Shown: positions 1-8,103 of the stretch, piece after piece
Position numbering within the stretch: the stretch's first letter is position 1
Layout: every line of letters begins with the position of its first letter
Assembly (NCBI GenBank): GCA_964521405.1
Contig: CAZFRR010000169.1
Coordinates: 1 to 46,119, forward strand
Source of the DNA: SG8-41 sp964521405
GTDB lineage: Bacteria; Pseudomonadota; Gammaproteobacteria; Burkholderiales; SG8-41
DNA: 46,119 bases
Direction of reading: 5' to 3'
Program-made: the position numbers and the translations under genes
Notes under the pieces: generated by a model
The model's database searches: none
What the model was told of the DNA's origin: nothing
The model's input: only the letters and a program-made list of their open reading frames with translations

Positions 1-141
1 GTCGAGCTGATCAACGTGCGGCGCTTCGGTCGCGTCACGGTGCGCCTCGCCACGGAAACGTTCAAGGGCGCGATCGACGACCTGGCGCGCTACGTGCTCG
101 GCGTCGACGACGATTTCACGAAGCTGATCGCAAAGGCCTGA
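1..141 (+). CDS. C-terminal end of an unidentified protein (5' cut by window)
   Basis: Frame 1 is open from the first base to a TGA at 139-141 and gives 46 residues rich in Arg, Val and Asp, ending in Lys-Ala. The open frame, the high third-position GC and the spacing to the next gene (start 211) support a real gene tail that begins outside the window. I do not recognise the family from this fragment. There are no membrane segments or obvious motifs. It points the same way as the LysR gene that follows, 69 bp away. Confidence 0.6.
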   Translation, partial: VELINVRRFGRVTVRLATETFKGAIDDLARYVLGVDDDFTKLIAKA

Positions 142-210
142 TGCACGCGGCGTTCCACGCCCGAGTAGAATGTTTCTTCCACGCCCGAATGCTCCCACGC
201 TCGCCTATCC

Positions 211-1092
211 GTGCGATTCGATCTCACCACACTAAAGCTCTTTGTCAGCGTGATCGACCACGGCAGCATTGCAAGAGGCGCAGAGCGCGAGCACATGGTC
301 GCTTCGGCGGCGAGCAAGCGCATCGGTGACCTCGAGACCGGACTCGGAGTCGCGCTGCTCGTGCGCCAGCACACGGGGGTCGCCCCGACCGCGGCGGGCG
401 AAGCGCTCGCCCGCCATGCGCGCGAGGTCATCAAGACGCTCGACCGAATACCCGATGCGCTCGGCACGCTTGCCGCGGACGATCAGCCCGATATCCGGAT
501 TTTGGCGAACCAGACCGCGATCGTCGTCGTGGTTGCGGACCTCGCGAGCTACATCGCGCGGCGCCCCCCGGTAAAGATCCGTCTGGGCGAAGGCCAGAGC
601 CTGCCGATCATTGAAGCGGTCGCGCAAGGGAGCGCCGACATCGGCATCATCGGTCACTTTCAGCCCGCCGACCAGCTGCACGTCGTTCCTTATCGCAACA
701 TTCCTCTCATGCTGGTCGTGCCAGCGTCGCATCCGCTCGCCAGCCGCGGGGCGGTCTCTTTCGCGGAAGCGCTCGAGTTCGATCTCATCACGCTCGTGCA
801 AGGCACCGCGATCCGCGGCTGGGCGCTCGCGGCAGCAGCACGCATGGCGCGCAAGCCGAAGTTCACGATGCAGGTCCAGAGTTACGAGGCGATGCGCGCG
901 ATGGTGCATGCGGGTCTCGGTATCGCGATGATTCCCGGGCCTAACATCCTGCCGTTCAAGGATCTCTTCGAGGTGCGCGCACTGCCGCTCACCGACGAAT
1001 GGGCGTGCATGCAACTCTACATAGTTTGCTCTCGGCGCACGGCCGGCACCCCTGCGATTGATGATCTCCTGGCGCATCTCACTCCGGCTTGA
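211..1092 (+). CDS. LysR-family transcriptional regulator
   Basis: This 293-residue protein has the LysR plan. An N-terminal winged helix-turn-helix covers about residues 3-62 (LKLFVSVIDHGSI, then ASKRIGDLE and the wing PTAAGEAL). A periplasmic-binding-like effector domain follows from about 90 to 290. I chose the GTG at 211 because the helix-turn-helix begins at once after it and nothing upstream in frame fits. The recognition helix reads ASAASKRIGDLE, where many LysR proteins have Pro-Ser-aa-Ser. Its place ahead of the aldolase and Bug genes on the same strand suggests it controls them or their carboxylate substrate. The effector is unknown. Confidence 0.9.
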   Translation: MRFDLTTLKLFVSVIDHGSIARGAEREHMVASAASKRIGDLETGLGVALLVRQHTGVAPTAAGEALARHAREVIKTLDRIPDALGTLAADDQPDIRILANQTAIVVVVADLASYIARRPPVKIRLGEGQSLPIIEAVAQGSADIGIIGHFQPADQLHVVPYRNIPLMLVVPASHPLASRGAVSFAEALEFDLITLVQGTAIRGWALAAAARMARKPKFTMQVQSYEAMRAMVHAGLGIAMIPGPNILPFKDLFEVRALPLTDEWACMQLYIVCSRRTAGTPAIDDLLAHLTPA

Positions 1093-1234
1093 GCCGTCGC
1101 GGCCCGCGATGGCGGGCGTTCCGAAAGATCAATTGCGAACGTAGCCGGGTTCGTCCAGGCTCCGACGCATTGTCAACAACCAGCAGCGTAGCGATGCTGA
1201 CCCTCGTTCGCTTTGCGTACGACACTCGAACGAC

Positions 1235-2008
1235 ATGGTAGCCCGGCCGAAATCCGAGTACGACGCGAAGTTCCGCGCCGATCTGGACAAGTTCGTGCAG
1301 GTGAGCGGTTGGACGCTGCAACAGAAGGTGGCGCTCGCATGCCGCATCCTCGATCGCGATGGGCACGAATCCGCGCTCGCGGGCCAACTTTCGGCGCGCG
1401 GGGAGAAACCGGGCACCTACTGGGCGCTCAACTTCGGGCTCGGCTTTGACGAGGCCCGGGAGAGCAACATCCTGCTCGTCGACGACGACTTGAACGTCCT
1501 GGAGGGCGAAGGCATGGCGAACCCCGCGAATCGGTTCCATCTGTGGATCTATCGCGCGCGTCCCGAAACCAACGCGATCGTGCACACCCATGCCCCTCAC
1601 GTCTCGGCGCTGTCGATGATCGCGGAGGAACTCATCGTGTCGCACATGGACACCTGCGTGCTGTATGAGCGTTGCGCTTACCTCCCCGAGTGGCCGGGCG
1701 TGCCGATCGGCGACGAGGAGGGCCGTATTATCTCGACCGCGCTGGGCGACAAGCCCGCCGTGCTACTCGCGCACCACGGCCTGCTGACTGCGACGAAGAC
1801 GATCGAGGAAGCGACGGTGCTCGCATTCTACGTGGAGCGCGCAGCGAAGCTGCAACTCATCGCGCGAGCGGTCGGGCCGATCAAGCGGGTGAAGCCGGAA
1901 CTCGCGCGCGAGGCCCGTAGCTATCGCGGCAGTCCCAAGTACATCGCTGCGACGTTCAATTACCTCGCGCGGCGCGTGCTGCGCGAGACGCCGGACTGCG
2001 TGAGCTGA
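1235..2008 (+). CDS. class II aldolase/adducin family protein
   Basis: This 257-residue protein has the class II aldolase/adducin fold. The zinc-ligand motif HTHAPH is at residues 117-122 and the later pair in LLAHHGLL at about 178-185. The family includes FucA-type aldolases, decarboxylases and epimerases. At the position of the catalytic Glu of FucA (four residues before the first conserved His of the RFH segment) this protein has Ala98, so ordinary retro-aldol chemistry is doubtful; many unassigned members share this. It sits between the LysR regulator and a Bug solute-binding gene, 39 bp from the latter, which suggests catabolism of an imported hydroxy-acid. The substrate cannot be read from sequence. 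Confidence 0.85.
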   Translation: MVARPKSEYDAKFRADLDKFVQVSGWTLQQKVALACRILDRDGHESALAGQLSARGEKPGTYWALNFGLGFDEARESNILLVDDDLNVLEGEGMANPANRFHLWIYRARPETNAIVHTHAPHVSALSMIAEELIVSHMDTCVLYERCAYLPEWPGVPIGDEEGRIISTALGDKPAVLLAHHGLLTATKTIEEATVLAFYVERAAKLQLIARAVGPIKRVKPELAREARSYRGSPKYIAATFNYLARRVLRETPDCVS

Positions 2009-2047
2009 CGCCGCGAAGCAAGTCCCCGTGCCAATAAAGGAGCGAAA

Positions 2048-3019
2048 ATGACACCCCTCGCAATGCAGAGAATTTGCGCGGCACTGCTCGCGCTGGCAGC
2101 CGCGACGGCGTCGGCGCAGACCTACCCGAACAAGGTGATTCGCATCGTCGTGCCGTACCCGCCGGGCGGCGGCGCCGACATCACCGCGCGACCGATCGCG
2201 CACAAGCTCAGCGAACGCTGGGGCCAGCCGGTCGTCATCGAGAACCGTGGCGGGGCGAGCGGCATGATAGGCGCGGACATCGTCGCCAAGGCGCCGCCCG
2301 ACGGCTATACCATCATGCTCAGCGCCTCGGCGGAAGTCGCGCTCAATGTCGCGCTCTTCCCGAAGATGCCGTACGACCCGGTCAGGGATTTCGCGCCGAT
2401 CACGCTGGCGACCGTGACCCCGCTTGCGCTGGTCGTGCATCCGTCGGTACCCGTCAAGTCGGTGAAGGAATACATCGCGTTCGCAGAAGCGAAGCCCGGA
2501 TCGCTGACGTTTGGTTCGGCCGGCGCCGCTAGCCCCCATCACTTCGCCGGCGAGTGGCTGAAAATGCTGACCAAGATCGACATCGTGCACGTGCCGTACA
2601 AGGGCATGGCGCCGGCGATCATCGATCTACTCGGCGGGCAGATACCAAGCGGGTTTGCCACGCTGCTGCCGGCGCTGCAGCATGTGAAGGCCGGCAAGTT
2701 GCGCGTCCTGGCGGTGACGACGCCCCAGCGTGCGCTGCTGCTGCCGGACGTGCCGGCGCTCGCCGAGACGCTGCCCGGATTCGACGTCACCCAGTGGAAC
2801 GCCGTGTGGGCGCCGGCCGGGACGCCGAAGGACGTGCTCGACAAGCTGACCATGGAAATCACGCGCATCGTGCAGTCGCCCGACTACAAGGCGCGCATGA
2901 CGGATCAGGCTGCCGAGGCCATCGGCAATTCGCCATCAGAACTCGCGGCCTTTCAGAAGGCGGAAATCGACAAGTACCGCAAGATCGCGCAGCAGGCGAA
3001 CATCAAGGTCGACCAGTAG
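2048..3019 (+). CDS. Bug-family (TctC-like) periplasmic solute-binding protein
   Basis: This 323-residue protein has a Sec signal peptide (hydrophobic stretch about 8-21, cleavage after ASA) and then the Bug opening YPNKVIRIVVPYPPGGGADI. The other family landmarks are the GGASG...AKAPPDGYT loop, the VHVPYKG segment near 180 and a DK/KA-rich C-terminal helix. Bug proteins capture mono-, di- or tricarboxylates for tripartite tricarboxylate transporters. An AAAGGAGCG ribosome-binding site precedes ATG 2048. It probably shares an operon with the aldolase gene 39 bp upstream. No TctA/TctB genes are nearby. The ligand is unknown. Confidence 0.93.
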   Translation: MTPLAMQRICAALLALAAATASAQTYPNKVIRIVVPYPPGGGADITARPIAHKLSERWGQPVVIENRGGASGMIGADIVAKAPPDGYTIMLSASAEVALNVALFPKMPYDPVRDFAPITLATVTPLALVVHPSVPVKSVKEYIAFAEAKPGSLTFGSAGAASPHHFAGEWLKMLTKIDIVHVPYKGMAPAIIDLLGGQIPSGFATLLPALQHVKAGKLRVLAVTTPQRALLLPDVPALAETLPGFDVTQWNAVWAPAGTPKDVLDKLTMEITRIVQSPDYKARMTDQAAEAIGNSPSELAAFQKAEIDKYRKIAQQANIKVDQ

Positions 3020-3251
3020 CGTTTCTGCTTGCGTCGTCGCGAGGATCGAGGGGCAGATGACGGTTCGATTCTGGCAGGGGCTGCTGCCGCTGGCATGCAC
3101 GAGCGCCGTTTGCAGCGCCGCCACGAAGGCTGGGCGCCGCCCAAGGTATTTCTCGACTATCATGCTAGCGGGCTTGCACCCGTCGGCATGCGGCCGGTGA
3201 TGGGCCGTCGTTATACGTCCACTATCGAGAAGTCTGAACGTCGCGTTTGGG

Positions 3252-3394
3252 TCGAGGCTGTGTAAAAACTCATCGCCAGAACGATTTTGGGGGTCTTCCG
3301 ACCATCAACTGATATCAAAGAATGCAATACAGCGCGTCCTGGCAAGCCGATTTTTCGGACATCGCCGAAATTGCGAGTTTTCACACAGCCTCGA
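3252..3394. mobile_element. IS-derived miniature inverted-repeat element
   Basis: A 143-bp segment ends in 20-bp terminal inverted repeats, 3252-3271 and 3375-3394, that match at 19 of 20 positions (core GAGGCTGTGT / ACACAGCCTC). There is no transposase frame inside. The ends resemble those of IS5/IS1182-like elements as I remember them, so this is most simply a non-autonomous or internally deleted derivative. The repeat ends in the palindrome TCGA, so a target duplication cannot be told apart from the repeat itself. Confidence 0.55.
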
Positions 3395-3459
3395 TCGATA
3401 GCGGACACTGCCTGTCAGATCCAGTCGCGACTACTACACATTAGGCGCACCAAGCGTTT

Positions 3460-3672
3460 AGGCGATCTTGCTCTCCCTGGCGGCTTGGCGAGCTTGGCGG
3501 TTTAATTATTGTTCTTTTTTTCCTGGCGACTTGGCGGCTTGGCAGTTCGATATTGATTTGAATTGCCTAGCGCCTTGGCGTCCCCGGATCGAGTCCGGGG
3601 CAGGCTTGGCGGTTAATTCCTGATTCTGGTTCTCTCCGCGTCTCGGCGGTTCAATAATGACTTCCAGGCGGT
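3460..3672. repeat. dispersed GCCAAG-type repeat cluster with a CCCCGGA hairpin
   Basis: The rest of the 653-bp gap after the Bug gene is non-coding. From about 3460 it is a patchwork of 8-bp-phased units (CTTGGCGG in this orientation) separated by short AT-rich spacers such as TTAATTATTGTTC. At 3582-3600 a 7-bp stem CCCCGGA/TCCGGGG interrupts the array. Similar arrays recur at 5461, 15110, 22775 and 38701 in this window. 3020-3251 shows nothing I can assign. Confidence 0.7.
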
Positions 3673-4434
3673 TCAACGCATTAACCGCTCCCGCCACGTA
3701 TCTTCCGTCGGCACACCCGGCGGCCCGAAGTAGCGCGGCTGCAGCCCGGCCTGGAACCAGCAGACAAAGGTGTAGACCGTGAAGATCGGGACGCCCAGCC
3801 GGGCGTTGAGCGCCGCCGCGTACGGCGCCATGTTGTGGTTCTCGCACACGATCGCGCCGACGTCGGGATGCTTCTTCAGTAGCGCCTCGCCCGCTTCCAG
3901 GATGTCGCGCCAGGCGGCTTCGTAATCCATGTCGAGGGTGTCGCCGAGCATGACGCGCGTGAACTCGCGCCCGCCCTCCGTTCCCATGACCGGCGTATCG
4001 TGCGCGGCGCCGACCGCATCCCAGTGTTCCGGCGTGATGCGGTCGCCCTGCACCGACAGCACGCCCACGCGCTTTCCCGGCGGCAGCAGCCGCTGCACCA
4101 GCGGGACCTGCATGAGCGAGGAACTCGCAACCGGCACGTTGACGTGCGCCGCCAGTTGTTTCTGGAAGATCGCGAGGAAGCCGCCGGTCGTGGTAATGCC
4201 GTCGGCGCCGTCCTTTACCAGTTCCTCCGCCGCCTTGAGAAACGCCGGACCGAGCCCCTTGCCCTGCTCGTGGATCACCACCCGCGCGCTCGCGCCGGGC
4301 ACCACCTTGTAGAGCACCGGAAACGGCCAGGTGAGCGCGTTGCCGGTGTCGCCCGGCGGGCGCGGCCATTTCGTGTCGAGCATGAGGATGCCGACGCGCG
4401 CGCCGTAGACCGTTTTCCCGCCGTAGCCCTTCAT
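3673..4434 (-). CDS. aspartate/glutamate racemase superfamily protein, one catalytic Cys missing
   Basis: This 253-residue protein fits the Asp/Glu/hydantoin racemase superfamily. Two Rossmann-like halves each carry a catalytic loop: GITTTGGF at residues 79-86 and VCENHNM at 196-202. Classical two-base racemases have a Cys in both loops. Here only Cys197 is present and the first loop has Thr-Thr-Thr-Gly-Gly. That argues against a standard two-Cys racemase and fits the maleate isomerase/decarboxylase-like or unassigned branches. It is divergent from the Bug gene at 4498 with a 63-bp shared promoter region, so a role in the same carboxylate pathway is plausible. Confidence 0.8.
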   Translation of the reverse strand: MKGYGGKTVYGARVGILMLDTKWPRPPGDTGNALTWPFPVLYKVVPGASARVVIHEQGKGLGPAFLKAAEELVKDGADGITTTGGFLAIFQKQLAAHVNVPVASSSLMQVPLVQRLLPPGKRVGVLSVQGDRITPEHWDAVGAAHDTPVMGTEGGREFTRVMLGDTLDMDYEAAWRDILEAGEALLKKHPDVGAIVCENHNMAPYAAALNARLGVPIFTVYTFVCWFQAGLQPRYFGPPGVPTEDTWRERLMR

Positions 4435-4452
4435 CGCGCCATCTCCATGATT

Positions 4453-4480
4453 TTGACCGGAACCCGCAGCCTACTATACT
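4453..4480 (+). promoter_or_regulatory. sigma-70-like promoter for the Bug gene at 4498
   Basis: TTGACC (4453-4458) and TATACT (4475-4480) are 16 bp apart. The hexamers are close to consensus, and GAGAGGAGG follows just before the ATG at 4498. The site lies in the 63-bp divergent gap with the racemase-family gene. Confidence 0.6.
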
Positions 4481-4497
4481 GCCGAGAGGAGGCACTG

Positions 4498-5457
4498 ATG
4501 ATATCCCGAATCACACTGGTACTCGCCGGCACCTGTGCCGCCGTGACCGCCGCTGCACAGCCGTACCCGGCCAAGCCCATCCGCATCATCGTCCCATTTA
4601 CCGCCGGCGGACCGGCGGACATCACCGCCCGCATCGTCGCGCAAAAGCTGACCGAATCGTGGGCCCAGCCGGTGGTGGTCGATAACCGGACCGGCGCCAG
4701 CGGCACCATTGGCGGAGATGTCGTAGCCAAGTCGCCGCCGGACGGCTACACGGTGCTCATGAGCGCGTCCGCTCACGTCATCGTGCCCAGCCTCTTGCCC
4801 AAGGTGCCGTACGATGCCATCCGCGATTTCGCACCGGTGACGGTGGTGATGAGCTCGCCGCTGGTCCTGGTGGTGACACCGACGCTGCCGGTGAAAAGCG
4901 TCAAGGAATTCATCGCGCTGGCAAAAGCGCGCCCGGGTGAGTTGTCCTTCGCCTCTTCCGGACCCGGGTCCTCTACGCACCTCACCGCTGAACTGCTGAA
5001 GTCGCTCACCTCGACCCGGATGGTGCACGTGCCCTACAAGGGCCAGTCGCAGGCGCTGACCGACGTGATCTCGGGCCAGGTGCCGTTCATGTTCAACAGC
5101 CTGCCGCCGGTGATCGAGTTCGTGAAAGCCGGCCGACTGCGCGCGCTCGCGATCACCTCCGGGAAGCGCGCCCCGCAGCTGGCCGCGGTGCCGACATTCG
5201 ACGAGTCGGGCTACAAGGGCATGATCACCGGGTCGTGGTACGCGGCGTGGCTGCCGGCGCGGACGCCGGAAGCGATCGTCACGCGTCTCAACGGCGAAAT
5301 CGTGCGCATCACCAACCTGCCAGACGTCCGCAACCGCATCCTCGACCTTGGCGGCGAGCCGGTCGCGAACACCCCGGCAGAATTCGATGCGTTCCAGAAA
5401 GCCGAGATGGCGCGCTGGGCGAAAGTGATCAAGGAATCCGGCGCGAAAGCGGAATAA
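4498..5457 (+). CDS. Bug-family (TctC-like) periplasmic solute-binding protein
   Basis: The ATG at 4498 follows GAGAGGAGG and gives 319 residues. The frame stays open much further upstream, but that part is antisense to the racemase gene and lacks Bug similarity. A signal peptide (MISRITLVLAGTCAAV..., cleavage near AAA-QPYPA) precedes YPAKPIRIIVPFTAGGPADI, the PPDGYT loop and VHVPYKG near 180. The product should bind a carboxylate in the periplasm. It is divergently paired with the racemase-family gene, so the two may serve the same substrate. It is one of six paralogues in the first 14 kb. Confidence 0.93.
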   Translation: MISRITLVLAGTCAAVTAAAQPYPAKPIRIIVPFTAGGPADITARIVAQKLTESWAQPVVVDNRTGASGTIGGDVVAKSPPDGYTVLMSASAHVIVPSLLPKVPYDAIRDFAPVTVVMSSPLVLVVTPTLPVKSVKEFIALAKARPGELSFASSGPGSSTHLTAELLKSLTSTRMVHVPYKGQSQALTDVISGQVPFMFNSLPPVIEFVKAGRLRALAITSGKRAPQLAAVPTFDESGYKGMITGSWYAAWLPARTPEAIVTRLNGEIVRITNLPDVRNRILDLGGEPVANTPAEFDAFQKAEMARWAKVIKESGAKAE

Positions 5458-5460
5458 GAA

Positions 5461-5690
5461 ATTGAACCGCCAAGACGCCGAGGCGCCGAGGCGCCAAGAA
5501 AATCAATTGATTATTGAACTGCAGAGCAAGAAGAGAGAAGCAACATCAGAATGTGCTCACCAGGCTCACCAGACGGTGAGTCGATCTTATTATCCCTGGC
5601 GTCTTGGCTGTTCTGTAATTGTTCTTCTTTCCTGGCGCCTTGGCGGCTTGGCGGTTCGATACTGAATTGCGTGGCGGCTTGGCGGTGAAA
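5461..5690. repeat. GCCAAG-type repeat element in inverted arrangement
   Basis: Just after the Bug stop codon comes GAACCGCCAAGACGCCGAGG with more GCCAAG units (about 5461-5500). About 100 bp later the reverse-complement array CTTGGCGGCTTGGCGGTT follows (about 5600-5690). Together they could form a long imperfect hairpin that separates the Bug gene from the nucleotidyltransferase operon. No gene is seen here. Confidence 0.65.
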
Positions 5691-5780
5691 ATCGGGGTCA
5701 GTGCAAGCGGATCTTTTGTTGAGCCGGGACCAGCAGGCTCTGACTCGACTTTCGCGCATCGGGCCCATTGGGGGAGCCAC

Positions 5781-5824
5781 TTGAACATTCCCAAAATGGG
5801 GTTTATCATTCCCAAAATGGGAAT
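5781..5824 (+). promoter_or_regulatory. promoter with two operator copies, 21 bp apart
   Basis: TTGAAC (5781-5786) and TATCAT (5804-5809) form a promoter with a 17-bp spacer. ATTCCCAAAATGGG fills the spacer (5787-5800). A second copy, extended to the palindrome ATTCCCAAAATGGGAAT (7-bp arms), covers the -10 end and probable start point (5808-5824). The copies are exactly 21 bp apart, so they lie on the same face of the helix. This is a typical geometry for repression, most simply by the helix-turn-helix protein encoded from 5826. Confidence 0.65.
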
Positions 5825-5825
5825 A

Positions 5826-6443
5826 ATGAAAAAGCCCCTCAAGGTGCCGCCCCAACCGGCCGGCGTGGCTGACGCGCTATTCACCAAGGTGCAGCAGCGC
5901 GTCCTGGGGGTGCTGTTCGGCAATCCGGGGCGCAGTTTCTTCGCCAACGAGGTGATCGCGCTTGCCGGTACCGGAACGGGAGCCGTGCAACGGGAACTGA
6001 CCCGCCTTGCCGCGTCGGGACTGGTTACCGTCAAGCGGGTAGGCAATCAGAAGCACTATCAGGCAGATGCGGCATCACCGGTTTTCGACGAACTGCGCGG
6101 GTTGGTGGTAAAAACCTCGGGTATTGCCGACGTCTTGCGCGCAGCGCTTGCGCCACTGACCGACCGGATCAGCGCCGCGTTCGTCTATGGCTCGGTGGCG
6201 AAGAAGAAAGACACGACCGCGAGCGATATCGATCTCATGGTGCTAAGCGACAGCCTGACCTACGGCGACGTGTTTGCCGTGCTTGAAAAAGGCGCTGCCA
6301 GGCTCGGCCGCCGGGTGAATCCGACGGTTTATTCACGGCAGGAAATTGCCAGGCGAATCAAGCAAGGCAACTCTTTTGTCACGCGCGTCCTGGCGCAACC
6401 TAAAATCTGGCTGATTGGCAACGAACATGCCCTCGGCGCTTGA
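5826..6443 (+). CDS. winged-helix plus minimal nucleotidyltransferase (MNT-type) protein
   Basis: From ATG 5826 this is 205 residues. About 20-78 form a winged helix-turn-helix (LTRLAASGLVTVKRVGNQKHYQ). About 110-180 form a polymerase-beta-like nucleotidyltransferase with the active-site pattern G122-S123...D134-I-D136. The frame is open further upstream, but that part is repeat DNA and the operators. MNT proteins act as antitoxins of HEPN RNases, in studied cases by AMPylating them. Here the MNT is fused to a DNA-binding domain, so it could also repress its own promoter. It overlaps the next gene by 17 nt. The catalytic residues appear intact. Confidence 0.85.
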   Translation: MKKPLKVPPQPAGVADALFTKVQQRVLGVLFGNPGRSFFANEVIALAGTGTGAVQRELTRLAASGLVTVKRVGNQKHYQADAASPVFDELRGLVVKTSGIADVLRAALAPLTDRISAAFVYGSVAKKKDTTASDIDLMVLSDSLTYGDVFAVLEKGAARLGRRVNPTVYSRQEIARRIKQGNSFVTRVLAQPKIWLIGNEHALGA

Positions 6444-6861
6444 CAACCTGAGCGGTCCCGGCAAGCCCCTGCGGAAAGAACCGCCTGACAAGAAGGAATT
6501 CGCCGGTTTGAAGCGTTCCGCCCTGGCGCGTCTCAAAGACGCCGCGAAAGCTGACAACTCGCTGGAGAGCCGTTTTGATCTGGCTTACAACGCCGCGCAT
6601 GCCATGAGCCTTGCGGCGCTGCGTTGGCACGGCTTTCGGGCGGCCAACCGCTACGTTGTTTTCCAGGCGCTGCCTCATACACTGGGCTTGGGGCCCGAAG
6701 TCTGGCGGGTGCTGGCCAAGGGCCACGATATCCGCAACCTCGGCGAATATGAAGGCGACCTCAACGTGGACGAACGCCTGGTTGCTGACCTGATAACGGC
6801 ATGCCGTGCAGTGGCCGCCAAGATTGAATCGCTGCCGCCGCCTGCAGCGGGCGGAAAATAG
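6427..6861 (+). CDS. HEPN-like small helical protein, partner of the nucleotidyltransferase
   Basis: From ATG 6427 this is 144 residues (a TTG at 6415 is an alternative). It is predicted all-helical, with the segment RFDLAYNAAHAMSLAALR at about 49-66 and GHDIRNLGEYEGD at about 103-115. Layout, size and coupling (17-nt overlap) fit the HEPN partner of MNT-HEPN toxin-antitoxin modules. I do not see the usual R-x4-6-H RNase motif, so the protein may be a degenerate or divergent HEPN. Its identity rests mainly on context and helical pattern. Confidence 0.6.
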   Translation: MPSALDNLSGPGKPLRKEPPDKKEFAGLKRSALARLKDAAKADNSLESRFDLAYNAAHAMSLAALRWHGFRAANRYVVFQALPHTLGLGPEVWRVLAKGHDIRNLGEYEGDLNVDERLVADLITACRAVAAKIESLPPPAAGGK

Positions 6862-6862
6862 A

Positions 6863-8023
6863 ATGCGGATCTTCGTCCTCGGCACCGGCGCCACCGGCTC
6901 GTTGATCGCGCGGCTGCTCGTGCGCCAGGGCCACCGGGTCACGTGCGGCGACCGCAACCCGGATCGCGCGCGCCGCTTCCTGGGCAGGAATTCCCGCATC
7001 CCGATTCTCCAGGTCAATGCCCGCAACCTGTGGAGCATCGTGAAGGCGGCCAGGGGCGTCCACCTGATCGTCAACGCCAGCCCCGCGGTCCTCAACAAGA
7101 TCATCCTGCGCGCCGCACTGCGCCTGCGAGCCCACTATCTCGACATGGCCTCGCACCAGTCCGGCAGCCCCTTTCACGCCGAGCAACTGCGCTTCCACAA
7201 ACAGTTCCTCTCGAAAAACCGCGCCGCCGTGATCAATGCCGGCGTGGCCCCGGGTCTCACGAACCTGCTCGTCGCGCGCAGCGCGGATCATCTCGACGCG
7301 ATCGAGTCCGTCCAGATCAGGCTCTACGAGAGCACCGGCAGCGACGAGCCCGTGTCGCAGTGGTCTTCCGACGCAGCCTTCGACGAGGCGGTATCGCGGC
7401 CGCCGGTCTACCGCAACGGCCGCTTCCGCCTCGGCAAGCGGTTCGGAGAACGCGAGGTTTTTCGCTTCCCCCGTCCCGTCGGTCGGGCTGGCGTATTGCT
7501 GGCCGCGCAGGACGAGGTCGTGACGCTCCCGCGCTTCTTCAAGCTGCGCGAGCTCGACGTCAAGATCGGCGGCAACGACTTCGAGCGACTGCGCCGCCTG
7601 TACCGCCAGGGCAAGCTCCGGAGGGCGAACGGACCGGGCGCAAAACGCTTCCCGCAAACGCCGACCCCGCGCCAGATGGCCCGATTGATCTCCCGCGGCG
7701 CGCTGTACCATGCCCGATTCGCTGCCGCCGTGGTGGCGCACGGCCGGAAAGGCGAACGGCACGCGGTGGTCCGCTGGGACGCGAGTTTCCCCACGCTGCA
7801 CCAGACCCGCCGCCGCGAGGTGTACACCTCGCCGATCGCTTGGGCAACAGCCCATCTCGCCGCGCTGTTCGTGAAGCATTTTCCGCGCGGGCTGCCCGGC
7901 GTCCATCCACCCGAGGCCCTGCCGGCCAAAACCCGCCAGGCCATCCTCGCCGGGGCGCGCTCCTACGGCATCCGCATCAGCCAGCGGATCACTCTGCTGA
8001 AGCCGCTTGACGACGAGGAATAG
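6863..8023 (+). CDS. saccharopine dehydrogenase-like NAD(P)-binding oxidoreductase
   Basis: The ATG at 6863, one base after the previous stop codon, gives 386 residues that start at once with the dinucleotide-binding loop VLGTGATGSLIARLL. NAGVAPGLTNLL at about 126-137 is the family's second landmark. The protein belongs to the saccharopine dehydrogenase NADP-binding/carboxynorspermidine reductase-like group. The substrate is unknown. Tight spacing implies cotranscription with the MNT/HEPN-like pair, an unusual partner that may reflect insertion of the pair upstream. The C-terminal half is Arg-rich and less typical. Confidence 0.75.
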   Translation: MRIFVLGTGATGSLIARLLVRQGHRVTCGDRNPDRARRFLGRNSRIPILQVNARNLWSIVKAARGVHLIVNASPAVLNKIILRAALRLRAHYLDMASHQSGSPFHAEQLRFHKQFLSKNRAAVINAGVAPGLTNLLVARSADHLDAIESVQIRLYESTGSDEPVSQWSSDAAFDEAVSRPPVYRNGRFRLGKRFGEREVFRFPRPVGRAGVLLAAQDEVVTLPRFFKLRELDVKIGGNDFERLRRLYRQGKLRRANGPGAKRFPQTPTPRQMARLISRGALYHARFAAAVVAHGRKGERHAVVRWDASFPTLHQTRRREVYTSPIAWATAHLAALFVKHFPRGLPGVHPPEALPAKTRQAILAGARSYGIRISQRITLLKPLDDEE

Positions 8024-8103
8024 ACAGAAAAGCCCGCGCGTTGAACGGTGTTGCCGCATCCGTTCGAACGCGCGGAATTAAACCGGCGCGTCAGCGTCCG
8101 GCT

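Noticed and set aside
3211..3505. Short reading frames over the IS-derived element
   Set aside because: They run across terminal inverted repeats and repeat DNA, with no ribosome-binding site or recognisable domain.
4000..4497. N-terminal extension of the Bug protein at 4498
   Set aside because: It is antisense to the racemase-family gene and the Bug signal peptide with its ribosome-binding site starts at 4498.
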